This document shows positions 46,320 to 55,800 of a stretch of DNA of 64,000 bases, piece after piece. This DNA is from Paracoccus albicereus. GTDB taxonomy: Bacteria; Pseudomonadota; Alphaproteobacteria; Rhodobacterales; Rhodobacteraceae. A program made the translations under genes and the position numbers. The stretch covers positions 248,001 through 312,000 of the forward strand of contig NZ_JAKZEU010000004.1 of the NCBI RefSeq assembly GCF_024359525.1, in the 5' to 3' direction. The number at the start of each line of letters is the position of its first letter. The first letter of the stretch is position 1. Under the pieces are notes generated by a model. The model did no database searches. It was not told the origin of the DNA and saw only the letters and a program-made list of their open reading frames with translations.

Positions 46320-47480
46320 ATGAAGATCATCGTTCTCGGCGGCGACGGCTTTTGCGGCTGGCCCACGGCACTCCATCTGTCGGCCCGCGGCCATGACGTC
46401 ATCATCGTCGACAACCTGTCGCGCCGGAAGATCGACGTCGAACTGGAAGTCTCCAGCCTGACCCCGATCCGCCCCATGGGTGAGCGCCTGCGTGCTTGGA
46501 AGGAAGTCTCGGGTAACGAGATCCGGTTCGAAGACCTGAATGTCGCAGAAAACTACCATCGGCTGCTGACGATGTTCACCGAGGAACGGCCCGACGCGGT
46601 GATCCACTTCGCCGAACAGCGGGCCGCGCCCTATTCGATGAAGTCGAGCTGGCACAAGCGGTACACGGTGGACAACAACCTGAACGCCACCAACAACGTG
46701 CTGGCCGCTATCGTCGAGAGCAAGCAGGACATCCACCTGATCCATCTCGGCACGATGGGCGTGTACGGATACGGCACCGCAGGGATGAAGATCCCGGAAG
46801 GCTACCTGAAGGTAAAGGTCGACACGGAGCACGGCGAAAGCGAGCAGGAAATCCTCTATCCCGCCAATCCCGGCTCGATCTACCACATGACCAAGACGCA
46901 GGATCAGCTGTTCTTCCATTACTACAACAAGAACGACAAGGTCCGGATCACCGACCTGCACCAAGGCATCGTCTGGGGCACCCAGACCGAAGAGACGCGC
47001 AAGGACGAGCGGCTGATCAATCGCTTCGACTATGACGGCGATTACGGCACCGTGCTGAATCGCTTCCTGATGCAGGCGGCGGTGGAATATCCGCTAACCG
47101 TGCACGGGACCGGGGGGCAGACACGCGCCTTCATCCACATCCAGGACACGTGCCGTTGTGTCGAACTGGCGGTGATGAACCCGCCCAAGAAGGGCGAACG
47201 GGTGTCGATCCTCAATCAGATGACCGAAACCCACCGCGTCCGCGATCTGGCCAAAATGATCGCCGACCAGACCGGGGCCGAGATCGCCTTCCTCGACAAC
47301 CCGCGCAACGAGGCGGACGAGAACGACCTCCATGTCGCGAACGACCGTTTCCTTGGGCTGGGTCTGAAGCCGATCACGCTGGAAGAGGGGCTGATGGGCG
47401 AAGTGCGCGAGATCGCGGCAAAATACGCCGACCGTTGCGACCGCGAGAAAATCCCCTGCGTCTCGAACTGGCGAAGCTGA
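46320..47480 (+). CDS. SqdB-like UDP-sulfoquinovose synthase
   Basis: A 386-residue extended SDR closely resembling SqdB/SQD1, which makes UDP-sulfoquinovose from UDP-glucose and sulfite. Shared blocks: [15 protein letters not shown] (7-21), the RR-ID segment after [17 protein letters not shown] (96-107), HLGTMGVYG (142-150), Tyr188-x3-Lys192, and [28 protein letters not shown]. The SQD1 position after TMG is Glu; here it is Val148, so substrate or sulfite handling could differ. It follows two glycosyltransferase genes and lies 13 bp before the APS reductase gene. Confidence 0.82.
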   Translation: MKIIVLGGDGFCGWPTALHLSARGHDVIIVDNLSRRKIDVELEVSSLTPIRPMGERLRAWKEVSGNEIRFEDLNVAENYHRLLTMFTEERPDAVIHFAEQRAAPYSMKSSWHKRYTVDNNLNATNNVLAAIVESKQDIHLIHLGTMGVYGYGTAGMKIPEGYLKVKVDTEHGESEQEILYPANPGSIYHMTKTQDQLFFHYYNKNDKVRITDLHQGIVWGTQTEETRKDERLINRFDYDGDYGTVLNRFLMQAAVEYPLTVHGTGGQTRAFIHIQDTCRCVELAVMNPPKKGERVSILNQMTETHRVRDLAKMIADQTGAEIAFLDNPRNEADENDLHVANDRFLGLGLKPITLEEGLMGEVREIAAKYADRCDREKIPCVSNWRS

Positions 47481-47493
47481 GGCGCGCGCGGCG

Positions 47494-48252
47494 GTGAACG
47501 GAGGCACGACCGGCGGCGACGGTGCGGTCCGCACGAGCCGCTCGCTGGAGGACCAGGACCGCGTCGCCGCGCTAAACGCTCGTTTTGATGGTATCGCTGC
47601 ACCAGCGGCGATCGCGACCGTCATGACCGAGCACTTGCTGGGCGATTTGGCGGTCGTGTCGTCCTTCGGCGCGGACTCGGCGGTGCTGCTGCACCTGTTC
47701 GCCGAGGTGGTCCCCAGCGTGCCGGTGATCTTCCTCGATACCGGGCGTCACTTTGCAGAAACCCTCGCCTACCGCGACGCGCTGGCGGCTCGGCTTGGCC
47801 TGACGGATGTCCGGTCGATCACACCGGCACCGGCGGCAATCCGCGCCGACGATCCGACCGGCGACCTGTGGTCGCGCAACCCCGATCTGTGCTGCCATGT
47901 TCGCAAGACGTTGCCGATGCTGTACGCTCTGCGCGATTTCAATGCCTGGGCGACGGGTCGCAAGCGGCACCAGGCAGCAAGCCGCGCCAGCCTGTCGATG
48001 TTCGAGGCGCAGGACGGCAAGCTGAAATTCAATCCGCTGTGGGACTGGGACGCCGCGCGGCTGGCCGACCACGCCCGAACGCATGACCTTCCCCCGCATC
48101 CGCTTGTGGCGCAGGGCTACCCGTCGATCGGCTGCCAGACCTGCACCGCACCGGTCGCAGCAGGCGAGGATGCGCGCGCTGGCCGCTGGAAGGACAGCGA
48201 CAAGACCGAATGCGGCATCCATTTCCAGAACGGCAGGATGGTGCGGCGATGA
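47494..48252 (+). CDS. cysH: Adenylylsulfate (APS) reductase, CysH family
   Basis: A 252-residue assimilatory reductase that makes sulfite from activated sulfate. The PP-loop SSFGADSAVLLHL is at about 56-68. The iron-sulfur cysteines, C133-C134 (DLCCHVRK) and C214-x2-C217 (GCQTC), mark it as the APS-type, and the catalytic cysteine C240 is in ECGIH. The start is GTG at 47494. It is 13 bp after the SqdB-like gene and its stop overlaps the epimerase start (ATGA). Usual cysH neighbours (cysI, DUF934, DUF2849) are absent, which suggests a dedicated role here. Confidence 0.88.
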   Translation: MNGGTTGGDGAVRTSRSLEDQDRVAALNARFDGIAAPAAIATVMTEHLLGDLAVVSSFGADSAVLLHLFAEVVPSVPVIFLDTGRHFAETLAYRDALAARLGLTDVRSITPAPAAIRADDPTGDLWSRNPDLCCHVRKTLPMLYALRDFNAWATGRKRHQAASRASLSMFEAQDGKLKFNPLWDWDAARLADHARTHDLPPHPLVAQGYPSIGCQTCTAPVAAGEDARAGRWKDSDKTECGIHFQNGRMVRR

Positions 48253-49169
48253 TCCTGATCTTTGGCGGCACCGGCTTCATCGGAAAGCACATCCTGCTGG
48301 ATCTGCGTCGCGCCGGGCACACCGCCACGGTGATCTCGCGCAGCCCCGAGATGGGCTTTTTGGAACGCCACGCACCCGACGCTCCGGCGATCCGGCTGGA
48401 AGACCTGATGGCCGAGCCGGATCCGATCTTCTCGCAGGCCAGGGCCGTGATCTGGGCGGCGGGACAGACCACGCCGGCTTCGAATCCCGGGCGGCCCTGG
48501 GATGAACCCGCGTTGAACTTGGAACCGCTGATCTGGGCGGCAGACCATGCGGCAAGCGCTGGCGCACATCTTGTCTATCTGTCCTCGGGCGGTTCGGTCT
48601 ACGGACAGCTTCCCGCGACAGGTCGCATCCGTGAGGATCAGCCGTTGCGCCCGCTATCGCCCTACGGCATGGGCAAGCAGATGGCAGAGGCAGGCATCGA
48701 GTTCCTGGCCCGCGCACGTGGCCTGCGCGCGACAATCCTGCGGCCATCCAACCCGATCGGGCGCTGGCAGTCGAACAGGGCGCAAGGCGTCGTCGGCGCG
48801 CTGTTTCGCGCGGCGCGCGCGCGACAGCCTTTCCCCATGCTGGGCGACGGCTCGGTCGTGCGTGACTTTCTGCCGGTGGAGGATCTGAGCCGCGCCATCC
48901 GAATGACGCTGGACGACCCGTTGGCGAGCCTGGGCAAGGTCTGGAACGTCGGGTCGGGTCAGGGTCACTCGATTGCCGAGGTTCATGCCATCGCGGAACG
49001 GATCACCGGGCATGACATTCCGGTCGACCGCCGCCCGGCGCGTCCCGCCGATCCGTCCTATGTCGTGTTGGATACGACCCGGATCGAGCGCGACTTGGGT
49101 TGGCGCGCCACGACGGGACTTAAACAGGCGATGCAAGCGGTCTGGGACCACGACGCCGGTTTGGACTAG
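48249..49169 (+). CDS. NAD-dependent nucleotide-sugar epimerase/dehydratase
   Basis: A 306-residue extended SDR: GGTGFIGK at the start, VYLSSGGSVYG, then PYGMGKQMAE with the YxxxK pair, and DGSVVRDFLPVEDLSRAI. It resembles UDP-glucose/UDP-GlcNAc 4-epimerases, but the exact substrate cannot be set. It is translationally coupled to cysH. Its TAG and the TAG of the convergent ABC-F gene share the palindrome CTAG (49166-49169). Confidence 0.85.
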   Translation: MILIFGGTGFIGKHILLDLRRAGHTATVISRSPEMGFLERHAPDAPAIRLEDLMAEPDPIFSQARAVIWAAGQTTPASNPGRPWDEPALNLEPLIWAADHAASAGAHLVYLSSGGSVYGQLPATGRIREDQPLRPLSPYGMGKQMAEAGIEFLARARGLRATILRPSNPIGRWQSNRAQGVVGALFRAARARQPFPMLGDGSVVRDFLPVEDLSRAIRMTLDDPLASLGKVWNVGSGQGHSIAEVHAIAERITGHDIPVDRRPARPADPSYVVLDTTRIERDLGWRATTGLKQAMQAVWDHDAGLD

Positions 49170-51016
49170 GCGCGCTCCGCCATTTCCAGATTTTCCAGCG
49201 CCTTCACCCAGATGTTTTCAGCGCGGGCCATCGCCTCGCGCGCTTCGATGTTCTTCTTGCCCCAACGTTCGGCTTCGGCCGGGTCGGAATAGACCTTCGG
49301 GTCGGCAAGCTTCGCAGCCAGCTTGCCTAGCATCTCATCCAGCTTATGGACCCGGTCCTCCGCCTTGCGCACTTCGGCCCGCAGCGCGAGCAGAGCATCG
49401 CGGGACGGTCGCTTCGCGGGTGCAGAGGGTGTCTGCGCGCGCGGCTTCTCCGCACCGTCGCCTTGCAGCAGGAAGCGGCGATAATCGTCCAGATCGCCCT
49501 CCCACGGGGCGACGTTTCCCTCGCTGACCAGCCACAGACGGTCGGCGACCAACCCCAGCAGATGCATGTCGTGGCTGACCAGCACGATCGCGCCGGTGTA
49601 GTCGTTCAGCGCCTCGGTCAGCGCCTCGCGGCTTTCGATGTCGAGGTGGTTCGTCGGCTCGTCCAGCACCAGAAGATGCGGCGCGTCGATGGTCGCGATC
49701 AGCAGCGACAGCCGTGCCTTCTGGCCGCCGGAAAGCTGGCCGACCTTGGTTTCGGCCTGCGCCTCCATCAGGCCGAAACCGGCGAGCCGCGCACGCAGCC
49801 GCGCTGGCGCCTCGTTCGGACGCAGGCTTCGGATGTGGTCCAAGGGCGTCTCGTCCAGATGCAGCTCGTCAACCTGGTGCTGGGCGAAGTAGCCCACGCG
49901 CAGCTTGTTGGCGCGAGTGACGTTTCCGCCCATCGGCGTCAGGCGTTCCGCCAGCAGCTTCGACAGCGTCGATTTGCCCTGCCCGTTCCGCCCCAGCAGC
50001 GCGATACGGTCATCCTGATCGATTCGCAGGTCGAGCTTGCGCAGCACAGCGCGGTCGCCGTAGCCGACGGACACGTCATCCATCGCGATGATCGGCGGCG
50101 ACAGCTCTTCGGGCTGGGGGAAGCTGAACCGATGGAACTTCGCCTCTTCCGGAGCAGTGATCGGGGTCATCTTTTCCAGCATCTTCACGCGCGCCTGCGC
50201 CTGCCGGGCCTTGCTGGCCTTGGCGCGGAAGCGGTCGACGAAGCTTTGCAGATGGTCGCGCCGGGCCTGCTGTTTCTTTGCCTCGGACGCTTGCAGGGCG
50301 CGACGCTCGGCCCGCAGCTTGGCAAAGCCGTCGTAGCCGCCGGTATAGAGCGTCAGCTTGCGATCCTCGAGGTGCAGGATGTGACCGACGGCACGGTTCA
50401 GAAGGCCGCGATCGTGGCTGATCACGATGACGGTATGCGGGTAGCGCGACAGATAGGTTTCCAGCCACAACGCGCCTTCGAGGTCCAGATAGTTGGTCGG
50501 TTCGTCCAGCAGCAGCAGGTCCGGCTGCGCGAACAGAACGCCAGCCAGCGCGACGCGCATCCGCCAGCCGCCCGAGAAGTCCCGGCTTGGCCGCGCCTGA
50601 TCCTCGGGTGAGAAGCCCAGACCCACGAGGATCGAGGCCGCCCGCGCCTCGGCCGACCAGGCGTCGATATCGGCGAGGCGGGTCTGGATCTCGGCGATGC
50701 GGTGCGGATCGGTGGCGGTCTCGGATTCCGCCAGCAGGTCCGCACGTTCGGTATCGGCGGCCAGAACCGTATCCAGAACGCTGACGTCGGTGCCCGGCGC
50801 TTCCTGCGCGACGCCGCCGACGCGGGCGCGGGCCGGCAGACCGATGCTGCCACCGTCGAGCGCAAGCTCGCCCCGGATCAGCCGGAACAGCGTCGTCTTG
50901 CCGGCGCCGTTCGGGCCGACGAGACCGACCTTGTGGCCGGTGGGAATCGTGGCCTGCGCCTGTTCGAAAAGCGGCCGGCCCTGGATCGAGAAGGATATGT
51001 CATCGATGCGCAGCAT
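49166..51016 (-). CDS. ABC-F family ATPase (Uup/YheS-like)
   Basis: A 616-residue soluble protein with two ABC domains and no membrane part. Walker A motifs are GPNGAGKTT in the first domain and GRNGQGKST in the second, the signatures are FSGGWRMRVALA and LSGGQKARLSLL, and a charged linker with coiled-coil character joins them. The C-terminus (about 535-616) is a basic coiled coil. ABC-F proteins act on the ribosome or in nucleic-acid metabolism. I chose the ATG at 51016 (MLRIDDISFSIQG). It sits between the sugar genes and the sulfotransferase on the opposite strand. Confidence 0.92.
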   Translation of the reverse strand: MLRIDDISFSIQGRPLFEQAQATIPTGHKVGLVGPNGAGKTTLFRLIRGELALDGGSIGLPARARVGGVAQEAPGTDVSVLDTVLAADTERADLLAESETATDPHRIAEIQTRLADIDAWSAEARAASILVGLGFSPEDQARPSRDFSGGWRMRVALAGVLFAQPDLLLLDEPTNYLDLEGALWLETYLSRYPHTVIVISHDRGLLNRAVGHILHLEDRKLTLYTGGYDGFAKLRAERRALQASEAKKQQARRDHLQSFVDRFRAKASKARQAQARVKMLEKMTPITAPEEAKFHRFSFPQPEELSPPIIAMDDVSVGYGDRAVLRKLDLRIDQDDRIALLGRNGQGKSTLSKLLAERLTPMGGNVTRANKLRVGYFAQHQVDELHLDETPLDHIRSLRPNEAPARLRARLAGFGLMEAQAETKVGQLSGGQKARLSLLIATIDAPHLLVLDEPTNHLDIESREALTEALNDYTGAIVLVSHDMHLLGLVADRLWLVSEGNVAPWEGDLDDYRRFLLQGDGAEKPRAQTPSAPAKRPSRDALLALRAEVRKAEDRVHKLDEMLGKLAAKLADPKVYSDPAEAERWGKKNIEAREAMARAENIWVKALENLEMAERA

Positions 51017-51124
51017 GCGCGGGTGGATGGCTGAAAGGGCGTGTGGCGTCAATGGCAGGCGCTTGATCAGCGGCGCTGGCAGCGGCTAGACCGGACAAGA
51101 CGCCCTTTTCCCGATCGGAACCCG

Positions 51125-51739
51125 ATGCCCTTTGTCGAGCTGGAAGACAAACGCCGCCTGTTGTTCATCCACGTGCCGAAGACCGGCGGCACCAGCGTCG
51201 AGGGGTGGATGCGCACGCTCGCGCCGCTGCGGTTCCATGAGGTGCAGATCCCCAAGGCGATGAAATGCACGCCCCAGCATCTTCGGATGTCGGATTTCAA
51301 CATCCTGTTCGGGCGAGGTTATTTCGATCATGCCTTCATGATCGTGCGCAATCCCTATGATCGGATCGCCAGCGAATACCGGATGCGCGCGGCCATTCAC
51401 GCCGCAAGCTTCGTGCGGATGTGGCCCAGCTTCTCGCACTGGCTGGAGGCGCAGCTGGATCAGATGGCCGGCAATCGCTGGATTCTGGACAACCATCTGC
51501 GTCCGCAATGGGAGTTTCATGGCGGCCGCGTCGAGGTATTCCGGCTGGAGGACGGGCTGGACACGGCGCTGGCAACGGTCGCGGGACGGCTGGGTCTTCC
51601 TGCGCCGGAAAGCGTGCCGCACGACCTGAAGACCGGTGGCGGTGATGTGACGGTCGAGTGGGATCTGAGCGACCGCCTGCGGGTCGAGGAGGTCTATGCG
51701 AGGGACTTCGCCGAGTTCGGCTATGAGAAGAGGCGTTAA
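51125..51739 (+). CDS. Sulfotransferase-family protein
   Basis: A 204-residue protein with the two PAPS-binding elements of carbohydrate sulfotransferases: the 5'-phosphosulfate loop FIHVPKTGGTSVEGWM (about 14-29) and the 3'-phosphate motif MIVRNPYDRIASEYRMR (about 72-88). No transmembrane anchor is visible, so it would act in the cytoplasm. It may sulfate a glycan precursor; the acceptor is unknown. I chose the ATG at 51125. It lies 2 kb from the sulfoquinovose genes, and repeat copy C begins at its stop codon. Confidence 0.85.
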   Translation: MPFVELEDKRRLLFIHVPKTGGTSVEGWMRTLAPLRFHEVQIPKAMKCTPQHLRMSDFNILFGRGYFDHAFMIVRNPYDRIASEYRMRAAIHAASFVRMWPSFSHWLEAQLDQMAGNRWILDNHLRPQWEFHGGRVEVFRLEDGLDTALATVAGRLGLPAPESVPHDLKTGGGDVTVEWDLSDRLRVEEVYARDFAEFGYEKRR

Positions 51740-51921
51740 GAAAGCGTGAAGATTTTCGCCGCAACGGCAGCGTGCGGTGGGGCGCAACAGCGCAACAGCC
51801 GGACCGCCATCCAAGCCAGCGTTTGCTGGGTCTGACGCGTCACAACCCGTACACCGCGCGTATACAGGCTGTACACAACCTGTACACAGGCTGCGAACGT
51901 GCGGTTCGGGCTTCCTTAACC
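51732..51921 (-). repeat. Intergenic repeat, copy C (inverted orientation)
   Basis: The third copy, read on the minus strand, matches copy A across the full element: GTTAA-flanked start, CCGCACGT, GTGTAC units at 51887, 51876, a variant GTATAC at 51865, GTGTAC at 51854, degenerate GTGACG at 51843, then CCAGC-AAAC-GCTGG (about 51815-51828) and two tandem TGTTGCGC units. It lies between the convergent sulfotransferase and VOC genes, and its far end includes the sulfotransferase stop codon. Confidence 0.85.
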
Positions 51922-52006
51922 GTCGTTGCACGGTGCGGCGGGGCGGGAGCCTCCGGCGGGGATATTTCGGGACGGATGAGATCGACCTGTGGGGCGGGCG
52001 GACGCG

Positions 52007-52354
52007 TCACTCCCCTTCGAGCAGACCGACCACATTGCCCTCGGGGTCCTGGAACTGGCAGAAGCGCAGGGTGTCGAACCCCTCGACCGCGACGGGGTCG
52101 GGGATCGTCAGTCCGGCATCCCGCAGGACCGCGATCCTGTGATCGAGGTTCGCGATCCGCAGGGTGACCGTTCCCGGCGCGGTCTGCCCGGGGTTGTCGA
52201 GGACCTGAAACAGAACCCCTTCGCGCAGATCCCATTCGCGGCAAGTGGGCATCGGCTCTCGATCCCAATGCCGATCCAAGAGCCTCGCCCACCAGCCTGA
52301 GAGGCCGTTGAAGTCGTTGGCGTTCAAGTTGATGAAGACGGTCTCGATTCGCAT
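52007..52354 (-). CDS. VOC-family (glyoxalase/dioxygenase fold) protein
   Basis: A 115-residue protein with the paired beta-alpha-beta pattern of the vicinal oxygen chelate fold: MRIETVFINLNANDFNGLSGWWARLLDRHW at the start, LFQVLDNPGQTAPGTVTLRIANLDH in the middle, and FCQFQDPEGNVVGLLEGE at the C-terminus. Single-domain members dimerise; the substrate is unknown. I chose the ATG at 52354, which gives the normal VOC start. It is convergent with the sulfotransferase across repeat copy C. Confidence 0.82.
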   Translation of the reverse strand: MRIETVFINLNANDFNGLSGWWARLLDRHWDREPMPTCREWDLREGVLFQVLDNPGQTAPGTVTLRIANLDHRIAVLRDAGLTIPDPVAVEGFDTLRFCQFQDPEGNVVGLLEGE

Positions 52355-52425
52355 GCCAGCGTCTCCGTTTCGGATCAAACCGTGGGCGACGCCGGTCGGT
52401 TCCACGACCCGTCCGAACGAAGGCG

Positions 52426-52453
52426 CCCCCGCCATGCTGCCACATGGCGGGGG
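52426..52453 (-). other. Strong hairpin between VOC gene and the 78-residue gene
   Basis: CCCCCGCCATG / CATGGCGGGGG form a perfect 11-bp stem with a six-base loop. No T-run follows on either strand, so it is a possible transcript end or RNA-stabilising structure downstream of the nrdJ unit rather than a standard terminator. Confidence 0.6.
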
Positions 52454-52564
52454 TCGGTGTCAGGCATTCGCCTTCTGGCGGGCGTTCGCTGCTGCTGCGA
52501 TAGGCGCGCGGACCGGAGGAGGAACGCCCACGCGACTTGGGCCTGACAAACTGCAGATTGAGCT

Positions 52565-52801
52565 TCAACCGAACAAAATATTCTTGATACCCGAAGCGAC
52601 CGCCACCGCTGACACCGACCCCTTAAGAGCGCCTTTGGCGATCGATACAGAGCTTCTGCTTGGCGCAGGAGCCTGATGCAGCTTCGTTCTTATGGAGGTT
52701 ATGCGCGTCGAGTTTCTAACAACCATCGGCTGTTCCGCCATTATATCGCAGTCCGTGAAGCTGACGTCGCTGCTGCCCTCGATCAGCACTCCAATACTCA
52801 T
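52565..52801 (-). CDS. Small unknown protein directly downstream of nrdJ
   Basis: A 78-residue protein of unknown function. The gene starts 14 bp after the nrdJ stop on the same strand with a strong AGGAG ribosome site 6 nt before the ATG, so it should be co-transcribed with nrdJ. The sequence begins MSIGVLIEGSSDVSFTDCDI, continues with PMVVRNSTRITSIRTKLHQAPAP, and ends in a small-residue-rich stretch KGSVSAVAVASGIKNILFG. The first half has the short-strand spacing of beta-helix turns. The surrounding DNA is less GC-rich than its neighbours. Confidence 0.6.
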   Translation of the reverse strand: MSIGVLIEGSSDVSFTDCDIMAEQPMVVRNSTRITSIRTKLHQAPAPSRSSVSIAKGALKGSVSAVAVASGIKNILFG

Positions 52802-52815
52802 ACCAGCTCCTATCC

Positions 52816-55800
52816 TCAGCTACACCCGGACGTCCCGCCGCAGGTGTTGCACTTCATGCAGGTGCCGTTGCGGACCAGAGTGTAGTTGCCACATTCGCCG
52901 CAGGGATCGCCTTCGTAGCCCTGCATCTTGGCTTTCGCGCGGGGGTCGATCACGGTGGCGACGACGGCGCTTTCGAAGCTCGCCGCGCTTTCCGCCATGC
53001 CGGTGGCCATCGCCGTGCCCGAGGCGCCGCCCTGCAGGACCATCAGTTCCTGCGGCAGACGCTTGCGCAGGTAGCCGGCGCTGCTGATCTGCTTCAGCAT
53101 GGTCAGCGATTTCAACTCGGCCTGTTCGGTCACGGGGGTGACGTTCGGGCGGCCTTCGCCTTCTCCCTCGCCCAGCTCGTCGAAGCTCGCGCCTTCGGGC
53201 TTCACATGCGCCAGGTCGGTGCGGTCGAGATAGGAGACGGCCAGTTCGCGGAACACGTAATCCAGGATCGAGGTCGCGTTCTTGATGCTGTCGTTGCCCT
53301 GCACCATCCCCGCCGGCTCGAACCGGGTGAAGGTGAAGGCGTCCACGAACTCCTCCAGCGGCACGCCGTATTGCAGGCCGACCGAGACCGCGATGGCGAA
53401 GTTGTTCATCATCGCCCGGAAGCCCGCGCCTTCCTTGTGCATGTCGATGAAGATCTCGCCCAGCTTGCCGTCGTCGTATTCGCCGGTGCGCAGATAGACT
53501 TTGTGACCGCCGACGATCGCCTTCTGGGTATAGCCCTTGCGGCGCTGCGGCAGCTTTTCGCGGTGGTGGCGCACCATCTCCTTGACGATGATCCGTTCGA
53601 CGATCTTCTCGGCGATGACGGCAGCTTTCTCCTGCGGGCTGCCGGTGGCGAGCGTTTCCTCGGCTTCCTCATCGTCCTCGATCAGCGCCGAGGCGAGCGG
53701 CTGCGACAGTTTCGAGCCGTCGCGATAGAGCGCGTTGGCCTTGATGCCGAGGCTGTGCGACAGCTCATAGGCTGCCAGCGCATCGGCGATGCTGGCCGAG
53801 TTCGGCATGTTGATCGTCTTGCTGATCGCGCCCGAGATGAAGGATTGCGCCGCGGCCATCATGTGGATGTGGCTGTCGACCGACAGGTAGCGACGGCCGC
53901 GCTTGCCGCACTGGTTCGCGCAGTCGAAGACCGGGTAATGCTCCTCGCGAAGATGCGGGGCGCCTTCCAGCGTCATCGTGCCGCAGACATGGTCGTTGGC
54001 CGCGTCGATCTGCGCCTTGGTGAAGCCGAGATGGCGCAGCAGGTCGAAGGTCGGATCGTTCAGCTTCGCCTCGGGGATACCGAGCGTCTGGCGGCAGAAT
54101 TCCTCGCCCAGCGTCCACTGGTTGAAGACGAAGCGGATGTCGAAGGCGGTGGCAAGCGCCGCCTCGACCTTTTCGATCTCGCGGGCGCCGAAGCCGTGGC
54201 CGGCCAGTGCGGTCCGGTTGATGCCGGGGCAGTTGCCGAGCGAGGCGTGGCCGACGGCATAGGCCACGATTTCCTCGATCTGGGCCGAGCCGTAGCCCAG
54301 CGTGTCGAGCGCGGCAGGAACCGACTGGTTGATGATCTTGAAATAGCCGCCGCCGGCGAGCTTCTTGAACTTGACCAGGGCGAAGTCCGGCTCGATCCCG
54401 GTCGTGTCGCAATCCATGACTAGACCGATCGTGCCGGTGGGGGCGATCACGGTGGCCTGCGCGTTGCGGAAGCCGTGCTGTTCGCCAAGGCGCAACGCCT
54501 CGTCCCAGGCCTCGCGCGCCATCGCGACCAGGCGCTTGTCAGCGCAGTTCGCGGCGTCCAGCGCGACCGGGTTCACGTTCACGGCCTCATAGCTGCCGGT
54601 GGCATGGGCGGCGGCGCGGTGGTTGCGGATCACGCGCAGCATGTGGGCAGCGTTGCGCTTGTAGCCGGGGAAGGCGCCGAGTTCGGACGCCATCTCGGCC
54701 GAGGTGGCATAGGCGACGCCGGTCATGATCGCCGACAAAGCACCGCAGAGCGCGCGGCCTTCGGCGCTGTCGTAGCCGAGGCCCATATTCATCAGCAGGC
54801 CGCCGATATTGGCGTAGCCCAGTCCCAGCGTGCGGTAATCGTAGCTGCGCTGCGCGATCTCCTTGGACGGGAACTGCGCCATCAGGACGCTGATCTCCAG
54901 CGTCACGGTCCACAGGCGGGTGGCGTGGACATAGGCGTCGGCGTCGAACTTGCCGTCCGCGTAGAAGGTCAGCAGGTTCATCGAGGCGAGGTTGCAGGCC
55001 GTGTCGTCGAGGAACATGTATTCGCTGCACGGGTTGCTGCCGCGGATCGCGCCGTCTTCCGGGCAGGTGTGCCAGGCGTTGACGGTGTCGTGGAACTGGA
55101 TGCCGGGATCGGCACAGGCCCAGGCGGCATGGCCGATCTGGTCCCACAGTTCGCGGGCGCTGACGGTGCGGGCGATCTTGCCGTCGGTGCGGCGCACCAG
55201 TTCCCACGGCTCGTCGTCGCGCACGGCCGACAGGAAGCTGTCGGTCACGCGGACCGAGTTGTTGGAGTTCTGGCCCGAGACGGTGACATAGGCTTCGCTG
55301 TCCCAGTCGGTGTCGTAGGTCGGGAATTCGATGCTGTCGAAGCCCTGGCGGGCGTATTGCAGCACGCGATTGACGTAGGTTTCCGGGATCATCGCGCGCT
55401 TGGCGGCGCGGATGGCGCCTTTCAGCGCCTCGTTTCTGGCGGGATCGGTGGCGTCTTCGATTGACCCGTCCCATGCCTTGATGGCGGCGAAGATGTCGTT
55501 CAGCCCGCGCTCATGCGCCTTCGAGCCGGCGACGAGCGATGCCACCTTCTGCTCCTCGATGACCTTCCAGTTGATGAAGCTTTCGATGTCGGGGTGATCC
55601 ATGTCGCAGATCACCATCTTGGCCGCGCGGCGCGTGGTGCCGCCCGACTTGATCGCGCCCGCCGCGCGGTCACCGATCTTCAGGAAGCCCATCAGCCCTG
55701 ACGATTTGCCGCCGCCCGACAGGTTCTCACCCTCGGCGCGGAGGCTGGAGAAGTTGGTCCCGGTGCCCGAGCCGTATTTGAACAGGCGCGCTTCGCGGAC

